Assembly (NCBI RefSeq): GCF_014397785.1
Contig: NZ_VZQQ01000041.1
Span: 1 to 56,425, forward strand
Reading direction: 5' to 3'
Length of the DNA: 56,425 nt
Origin: Paraburkholderia podalyriae
GTDB lineage: Bacteria > Pseudomonadota > Gammaproteobacteria > Burkholderiales > Burkholderiaceae
Shown here: piece after piece, positions 52,980 through 56,425 of the stretch
How positions within the stretch are numbered: the stretch's first letter is position 1
Layout: every line of letters starts with the position of its first letter
The notes under the pieces: model-generated
Told to the model about the DNA's origin: nothing
Seen by the model: only the letters and a program-made list of their open reading frames with translations
Databases searched by the model: none
Position numbers and translations under genes: made by a program

Positions 52980-53782
52980 GCACCCCGCAACCAACCGATA
53001 CCGCGCACGATACGCACGCCGATGCAGAAGACGCGGGCCGCTCACGCATCGTGCTTGCCGAGCACCGGCCGTGGATCGAGCAATTGCAACGCCGTTTATT
53101 TCTGCGCTCATCGCTGTCGATCGGCGCGCTCGCGATGCTGTCCGGCTGCAACCTGCAGGACAACGATTCCGTCGATAAGGTGCTCTGGGCGATGTCGCGC
53201 TGGAACGATCGGGTGCAGGCGTGGCTGTTCGATCGCAACAAACTCGCGCCGACCTATTCGGCGCGCGATATCACCGATCCGTTTCCGTTCAACGCGTTCT
53301 ATCCCGAGTTCGATGCGCCGGATGTCGACGGCTCGACTTATCGCCTCGAAGTATCGGGGCTCGTCGCGGACAAACGCAGTTGGAGTCTCCAACAGTTGCG
53401 CGCGTTGCCGCAGGCCTCGCAGATCACGCGTCACGTGTGCATCGAAGGATGGAGCGCGATCGGACAATGGAGCGGCGTGCCGTTTCGCACGTTTCTCGAA
53501 CGGATCGGCGCCGATCTGAGCGCGCGTTATGTGGGCTTCAAATGCGCGGACCGCTACTACTCCAGCCTCGACATGGCGACCGCGCTGCATCCGCAAACGC
53601 AATTGACGCTCGATTTCCGCAACGCACCGCTGCCGGCCAGATATGGCTATCCGCTGAAGCTGCGCGTGCCGACCAAGCTCGGCTTCAAGAACCCGAAGCA
53701 TATCGCCGCGATCTTCGTGACCAACACGAATCCGGGCGGCTACTGGGAAGATCAGGGCTACAACTGGTTCAGCGGGCTTTAG
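52976..53782 (+). CDS. MsrP/sulfite oxidase-fold molybdopterin oxidoreductase
   Basis: A 268-residue exported molybdoenzyme. A signal with R-R-L-F-L-R-S-S-L-S-I-G-A and a lipobox-like L-S-G-C (Cys about 58) suggests Tat export, perhaps as a lipoprotein. The catalytic domain shows F-N-A-F-Y-P, R-L-E-V-S-G-L-V, and the Mo-ligand Cys in H-V-C-I-E-G-W-S-A-I-G-Q-W-S-G-V-P (about 157), the conserved block of the SUOX/MsrP fold, then L-R-V-P-T-K-L-G-F-K-N-P-K and a terminal G-G-Y-W-E-D-Q-G-Y-N. Methionine-sulfoxide repair is the closest known role, but the activity is not certain. It overlaps the convergent AraC gene by four bases. Confidence 0.88.
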   Translation: MSTPQPTDTAHDTHADAEDAGRSRIVLAEHRPWIEQLQRRLFLRSSLSIGALAMLSGCNLQDNDSVDKVLWAMSRWNDRVQAWLFDRNKLAPTYSARDITDPFPFNAFYPEFDAPDVDGSTYRLEVSGLVADKRSWSLQQLRALPQASQITRHVCIEGWSAIGQWSGVPFRTFLERIGADLSARYVGFKCADRYYSSLDMATALHPQTQLTLDFRNAPLPARYGYPLKLRVPTKLGFKNPKHIAAIFVTNTNPGGYWEDQGYNWFSGL

Positions 53783-54747
53783 ACCGCGGTGACGTAACGC
53801 GGCACCGGCTTCGGCACGCGCGGCGGCGGCGCATCGTGCGCGACCCGCATGCGCTTGACCTCGTCGACGGGACTCAGGCCGAACAGCCGCTTGAACTCGC
53901 GGCTGAACTGCGACGGGCTCTCGTAACCGACCCGCGCGGCAGCCGCGCCCGCATTCAGGCCATCCTGCACCATCAACAGACGCGCATGATGCAGACGCGT
54001 GGTCTTCACGTACTGCATCGGCGAGGTCGCGGTGACCGCCTTGAATTGCGCATGAAACACCGCGAGGCTCATGCCGGCTTCGGCCGCGAGCGTATCGACA
54101 TCGAGCGACGCGTGGTAGTCCGCATGAATGCGCCGCAGCGCCTTCGCGATGCGGCCGAAGTGATTCTGATGCGTGAGCGCCGCGCGAATCGCGCCGCCCT
54201 GCTCGCCGGTCAACACGCGATAACAGATTTCCCGCACGATGCCAGGCGCAAGGATCTGCGCGTCGAGCGGCGACGCGAGCGCTTCCATCAGACGCTGTAC
54301 GGCGTTGCTCAGCGCGGAATCGAGCGGCGTCGAGTAGATGCCGACCGGTTCGTGCTGCCCGATGCCCTGGGTTTCGTTGAGCGCCATCAGCAGCTCGGCG
54401 ACCATCGCCAGATCGACGCGCACGGACATGCCGAGAAACGGCTCCTGTTCGCTCGCCTCGGTCTCGCATTCGAACGGCAACGGCACCGACAGCACCAGGT
54501 ACTGCTGCGCGTCATACTGGAACACCTGATCGCCGAGATAGCCACGCTTGCGTCCCTGACAGACGATCACGATGCTCGGCTCGTACATGACCGGCATACG
54601 CGGCATTGGACGATTCGCACGCAGGAAGCTGACGCCTTCGAGGCTCGAGCGCGTCATGCCGGCATTCGGCGCGAGCAGATTGAACAGTTCCAGCACGCGG
54701 CGTTGCGCGGGGTCGTCAGTAACGGAATCGACAGCTTGAGTGGACAT
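53779..54747 (-). CDS. AraC-family regulator (AraC_N domain, YqhC-like)
   Basis: A 322-residue regulator. The N-terminal AraC-type binding domain (about 50-200) contains M-Y-E-P-S-I-V-I-V-C-Q-G-R-K-R-G-Y-L-G and Q-Y-L-V-L-S-V-P-L-P-F-E-C-E. The C-terminal DNA-binding domain has two helix-turn-helix motifs, with L-D-V-D-T-L-A-A-E-A-G-M-S and A-A-A-R-V-G-Y-E-S-P-S-Q-F-S-R-E-F-K-R-L-F-G. This architecture resembles YqhC, which activates an alcohol dehydrogenase gene in response to aldehydes. It is divergent from the dehydrogenase at 55083, its likely target. Confidence 0.9.
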   Translation of the reverse strand: MSTQAVDSVTDDPAQRRVLELFNLLAPNAGMTRSSLEGVSFLRANRPMPRMPVMYEPSIVIVCQGRKRGYLGDQVFQYDAQQYLVLSVPLPFECETEASEQEPFLGMSVRVDLAMVAELLMALNETQGIGQHEPVGIYSTPLDSALSNAVQRLMEALASPLDAQILAPGIVREICYRVLTGEQGGAIRAALTHQNHFGRIAKALRRIHADYHASLDVDTLAAEAGMSLAVFHAQFKAVTATSPMQYVKTTRLHHARLLMVQDGLNAGAAAARVGYESPSQFSREFKRLFGLSPVDEVKRMRVAHDAPPPRVPKPVPRYVTAV

Positions 54748-55082
54748 GACGATAAGGTGACAGCCAAGAGAATAATGCTTTGAATTTAGCATCAAACAAC
54801 CTATCGCGGTGCCCCATCGGAGTTTTAGGCAAGCCTTCAAGACGATCAGGTATTCCCCCAGCGGCGCCGGGCTCCTAACATGGGAACCCTGCCGGATCGC
54901 CTTTTCGCCGCGCGCAGCGTGCGCGGTCATCGGCCGCCATGAGCCGACAGATTGCCAACGGCGGCCACGGCGCTTGCGCCCCGATCCCGGTTCATGCTGC
55001 GGCCCGCCGCATTCGCATCCTCGTGTTGCGGATCGCCGGCGCGTCGCAGGTTGCGCCATCACCCTTTTTGCTGGAGCTACCC
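54748..55082. promoter_or_regulatory. Divergent control region between the AraC gene and alcohol dehydrogenase
   Basis: About 335 bases. The AT-richer stretch next to the AraC start (54748-54800) likely holds its promoter. A frame continuous with the dehydrogenase runs back to 54939 but lacks a ribosome-binding site and a family match, so it is not taken as coding. I see no clear repeated operator. Confidence 0.4.
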
Positions 55083-56135
55083 ATGAGCATGACGTATGCC
55101 TATGCAGCGACCGACGCCACCGCGCCGCTCGCCCCGTTCGAAATCCAGCGTCGCGCACCGCGCGCCCATGACGTGCAGATGGAAGTGCTGTACTGCGGCG
55201 TATGCCATTCCGACCTGCATCAGGCGCGCAACGAATGGAAGAACACGATGTACCCGGTGGTGCCGGGCCACGAGATCGTGGGCCGCGTGACCGCGGTTGG
55301 TCCGAGCGTGACGAAGTACAAGGCCGGCGAGCTCGTCGCGGTCGGCTGTCTGGTCGATTCGTGCCGCACCTGTGCGAGCTGCGCGGAAGGTCTCGAGCAG
55401 TACTGCGAGAACGGTTGGGTGGGCACGTATAACGGTATCGATCGCGTCGACGGACAGGTCACGTACGGCGGCTATTCGACGCAACTGGTCGTCGATGAAG
55501 CATTCACGCTGCGCGTGCCGGAAAATCTCGACCCTGCGGGCGTCGCGCCGTTGCTGTGCGCGGGCATCACCACGTATTCGCCGCTGCGCACATGGGGCGT
55601 GGGCCCGGGCAAGAAGGTCGGCATTGTCGGCCTCGGCGGTCTCGGCCATATGGGCGTGAAGCTGGCGCGGGCGATGGGCGCGCATGTCGTGCTGTTTACG
55701 ACGTCGCCGTCGAAGATCGAGGATGCGAAGCGGCTTGGCGCGCATGAGGTGGTCGTGTCGAAGAATCCGCAGGAAATGGAAGCGCATGTGAATAGCTTCG
55801 ATTTCATTCTGAATACGGTGGCTGCGCAGCATGATCTCAATCCGTTTTTGAATCTGCTCAAGCGTGATGCGACGATGACGTTGGTGGGTGCTCCGGAGCA
55901 CGATCATCCGTCGCCGCAGGTGTTCAACCTGATCTTCAAGCGGCGCCGGCTGGCGGGGTCTCTTATTGGGGGTATTGCCGAGACGCAGGAGATGCTCGAT
56001 TTCTGCGGTGAGCATGGCATTACTTCTGATATTGAAATGATTCCGATGCAGAAGATTAATGAGGCTTATGAGCGCATTCTCAAGAGCGATGTGAAGTATC
56101 GGTTTGTGGTTGATATGGATTCGTTGAGGAAGTAA
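55083..56135 (+). CDS. Zinc-dependent NADP alcohol dehydrogenase (YahK/CAD type)
   Basis: A 350-residue medium-chain dehydrogenase reducing aldehydes to alcohols. The catalytic zinc ligand is in C-G-V-C-H-S-D-L-H (Cys about 40) with G-H-E; the structural zinc Cys are in D-S-C-R-T-C-A-S-C-A-E-G-L-E-Q-Y-C (about 98-112). The Rossmann loop is G-I-V-G-L-G-G-L-G-H-M-G-V. This matches the YahK and cinnamyl-alcohol dehydrogenase group with broad aldehyde range. GGAG precedes the ATG by seven bases. The last 300 bases are clearly poorer in GC at third positions than the rest of the gene. Confidence 0.93.
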   Translation: MSMTYAYAATDATAPLAPFEIQRRAPRAHDVQMEVLYCGVCHSDLHQARNEWKNTMYPVVPGHEIVGRVTAVGPSVTKYKAGELVAVGCLVDSCRTCASCAEGLEQYCENGWVGTYNGIDRVDGQVTYGGYSTQLVVDEAFTLRVPENLDPAGVAPLLCAGITTYSPLRTWGVGPGKKVGIVGLGGLGHMGVKLARAMGAHVVLFTTSPSKIEDAKRLGAHEVVVSKNPQEMEAHVNSFDFILNTVAAQHDLNPFLNLLKRDATMTLVGAPEHDHPSPQVFNLIFKRRRLAGSLIGGIAETQEMLDFCGEHGITSDIEMIPMQKINEAYERILKSDVKYRFVVDMDSLRK

Positions 56136-56257
56136 TAGTGGTTTTATTGCCGCGCAGCGGGTGGGTTTTTGCGCCTGCGGCGCGGGTTCTGTTTGTTGTT
56201 GTGTTTTTTTGCCTTCGCTTTTTTCGCTGTTCTTTGGGTGTTGGCCTTTTCTTGAGG

Positions 56258-56425
56258 GGGTGTCCCGAATTTTGTGTAAACAGGTTTTGATTTAATGGGG
56301 CATCAGCCGGTCTTCAAACTGGATAGTGAAGCGGTTCAGGGCTGCTTTCCAGTCCCGGATCGGCATCGACCACTTCCTGCTGATGTTGTTCAGCGCGAGA
56401 TAAAACAGCTTGGTCACGGCCTCGT
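56258..56425 (-). mobile_element. IS256-family insertion sequence, right part with transposase C-terminus
   Basis: From the window edge leftward, 44 codons read E-A-V-T-K-L-F-Y-L-A-L-N-N-I-S-R-K-W, then R-D-W-K-A-A-L-N-R-F-T-I-Q-F, ending D-R-L-M-P-H and TAA at 56292-56294. This is the C-terminal signature of IS256-family (Mutator-type) DDE transposases. The element end appears to be GGGTGTCCCGAATTTTGTG from about 56258, which fits the outer repeat of this family. The rest of the element and its completeness lie beyond the window. Confidence 0.85.

Noticed and set aside
54939..55082. N-terminal extension of the alcohol dehydrogenase
   Set aside because: The family begins at the M-S-M-T-Y-A-Y start, which has its own GGAG site; the upstream residues are not conserved in the family I know.

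Overview
The window looks like a chromosomal segment of a Burkholderiaceae bacterium, most probably Paraburkholderia or Caballeronia. The basis is high GC with strong G/C third positions, a Gram-negative type-4 porin, DUF4148 and DUF3331 proteins that are largely restricted to this group, a BON-domain exported protein, an adenosylcobalamin-dependent ribonucleotide reductase, and NodT-type efflux operons. No rRNA gene, complete tRNA gene or CRISPR array is visible.

Left accessory zone (1-13.1 kb). This is an insertion-sequence graveyard around one resistance pump. It opens with the start of an IS66 tnpA, a decayed IS4/IS5-type transposase, a YqhA-like membrane protein, an IS6-family fragment fused to the ruin of a ribbon-helix-helix-like gene whose twin-palindrome operator survives, then a complete MFP-RND-NodT efflux operon (2180-7909). 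After a gene-poor stretch come a 45-bp IS3-type relic, a C-terminally truncated IS110 transposase, the C-terminal fossil of a LysR regulator, a small mobile-element hypothetical gene, the 3' half of tRNA-Pro(GGG), an AlpA-type excisionase/regulator and a tyrosine integrase preceded by short repeats. The last four look like the remains of an integrative element abutting the core genome.

Core zone A (13.2-26 kb): ribA, a CBS protein, DUF4148, alkyladenine DNA glycosylase, a BON protein, chaA, then a GcvA-like LysR divergent from a polyamine-type ABC transporter (binding protein, two permeases, ATPase), followed by a polar-amino-acid-type ABC transporter (binding protein, two permeases) that has no ATPase of its own here.

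Central zone (26-38.2 kb): an SDR oxidoreductase, a second efflux system (MFP-RND leftward; TetR; divergent NodT) with two matching 24-bp operator-like dyads, a second TetR, and a periplasmic oxidoreductase operon (2Fe-2S subunit, Tat-exported molybdopterin subunit, tri-haem cytochrome c).

Core zone B (38.5-56.1 kb): a LysM/LytM NlpD-like lipoprotein, a porin, an OpgC-type membrane acyltransferase, a secreted esterase, an AI-2E family transporter, DUF3331, nrdJ, a monooxygenase-fold protein, then a CusS/CusR-like two-component system divergent from an operon for a periplasmic protein, a b-type cytochrome and an MsrP-like molybdoenzyme. A CusR-spaced dyad sits between them. An AraC regulator and a divergent zinc alcohol dehydrogenase follow. 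The window ends inside an IS256-family transposase.
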